A DNA stretch of 64,000 nucleotides from JBBDYQ01 sp035553855 (lineage in GTDB: Bacteria; Actinomycetota; Thermoleophilia; Solirubrobacterales; Thermoleophilaceae), in contig DATMJO010000039.1 in the NCBI GenBank assembly GCA_035553855.1, positions 1-64,000 of the forward strand. Direction: 5' to 3'. The position numbers and the translations under genes are program-made. Below, in pieces: positions 63,660 through 64,000 of this stretch. Every line of letters starts with the position of its first letter. Position 1 is the first letter of the stretch. The notes beneath the pieces were generated by a model. It ran no database searches, was not told the DNA's origin, and saw nothing but the letters and a program-made list of their open reading frames with translations.

Positions 63660-64000
63660 CTACTTCTGCCGACGCTCGCCCGCCGGCGCGCCTCGGCCGG
63701 CGGCGGGATGATCCGCACGCGCTTGCGGGCGATGCGCGACGAGTTCCCGGCCGCGTCGGTCGCGGTCATCTTCAGCAGGTAGAGCCCGAGCGGGAGGCGC
63801 GTCCCCTGGAAGCGGACGCGGTTCACGCCCGCGCGGCGCTCTCCGAGCTCGAAGGTCCGGACGACGCGCTTGCCACGCGAGCGCCCGATCGCCTGGATGT
63901 TCACGTCGGCGCGCTCCGAGAGTCGGAAGCTGAGCAGGGTCCCCGGGCGGCTGCAGCGGCGATGACGCTTGCAGAAGCGCGCCGGATTCGCCTCAAATGA
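63656..64000 (-). CDS. C-terminal part of a secreted protein (partial)
   Basis: The frame is open from the right edge to the stop at 63656, 114 residues. It contains a His/Cys cluster (FCKRHRRCSRPG) and a beta-sandwich-like pattern: TLLSFRLSERADVNI, then GVNRVRFQGTRLPLGLYLLKMTATDAAGNSSRIARKRVRI. The Y-x-L-x-x-x-A-T-D-x-A-G-N-x-S block is characteristic of the last domain of secreted proteins in Thermoleophilia, as I recall. The main part lies outside the window. It overlaps the converging secreted protein's stop by 4 bp. Confidence 0.7.
   Translation of the reverse strand, partial: SFEANPARFCKRHRRCSRPGTLLSFRLSERADVNIQAIGRSRGKRVVRTFELGERRAGVNRVRFQGTRLPLGLYLLKMTATDAAGNSSRIARKRVRIIPPPAEARRRASVGRSS

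Overview
The window is high-GC DNA (C or G at most third codon positions) carrying about 65 closely packed genes on both strands, typical of an actinobacterial chromosome. An F420-type luciferase-like oxidoreductase, a cytochrome P450, several acyl-CoA enzymes, a DnaQ-UvrC-like fusion, frequent GTG/TTG starts and many apparently leaderless genes point to Actinomycetota. Several small proteins and the style of the secreted beta-rich proteins remind me of Thermoleophilia/Solirubrobacterales. That placement is an inference from memory, with no 16S or marker gene to confirm it. There are no phage genes, transposases or CRISPR arrays.

Layout. 1-2.5 kb: tail of an unknown gene, then a coupled GT4 and GT2 glycosyltransferase pair. 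2.6-7.9 kb: HtrA-type protease followed by vWA, MoxR, DUF58, vWA and a small membrane protein, mostly with overlapping stops and starts. 7.9-12 kb: drug-type ABC exporter, MFS exporter, 1-Cys peroxiredoxin. 12-17.4 kb: two tRNA-Ser genes around an acyl-CoA dehydrogenase, a soluble Ser/Thr kinase-FHA protein and a DUF480 protein. 18.4-22.3 kb: a complete Zn/Mn uptake locus (ZnuA, Fur/Zur, two ABC-3 permeases, ATPase) with candidate Zur boxes. 23-24.6 kb: an unusual His-rich membrane protein behind its own palindrome. 24.7-31.7 kb: LuxR regulator, methyltransferase, GDPD, tRNA-Arg(ACG), BASS transporter, DedA, hydrolase. 31.7-41.2 kb: secreted or exported hydrolases (PhoD, esterase, lipase, CocE/NonD) and an LVIVD beta-propeller. 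41.4-50.3 kb: lipid and redox metabolism (SCP-x thiolase, MpaB-type oxygenase, SDR, P450, crotonase, LLM oxidoreductase, PlsC). 50.4-56.8 kb: TetR with divergent hydrolase, DnaQ/GIY-YIG fusion, thioesterase, FAD oxidase. 56.8-64 kb: Wzz/BY-kinase, orphan NarL regulator, UspA, subtilase, epimerase-TadA pair and two secreted proteins.

Three layers of non-coding structure stand out. (1) Thirteen copies of three short intergenic palindromic families (A: GGTGCCAGGGACC; B: CAGTGCCAGGCACTG; C: GTCCTGGATTGG stem-loops), often in pairs and placed without regard to gene orientation, look like a REP/REPIN-type mobile repeat population. (2) At least 22 genes have a TANNNT hexamer ending 6-9 nt before the start codon, the signature of leaderless transcription. 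(3) Several genes carry clear candidate operators: paired TetR palindromes, Zur-like boxes, and palindromes before the MFS exporter and the His-rich protein.
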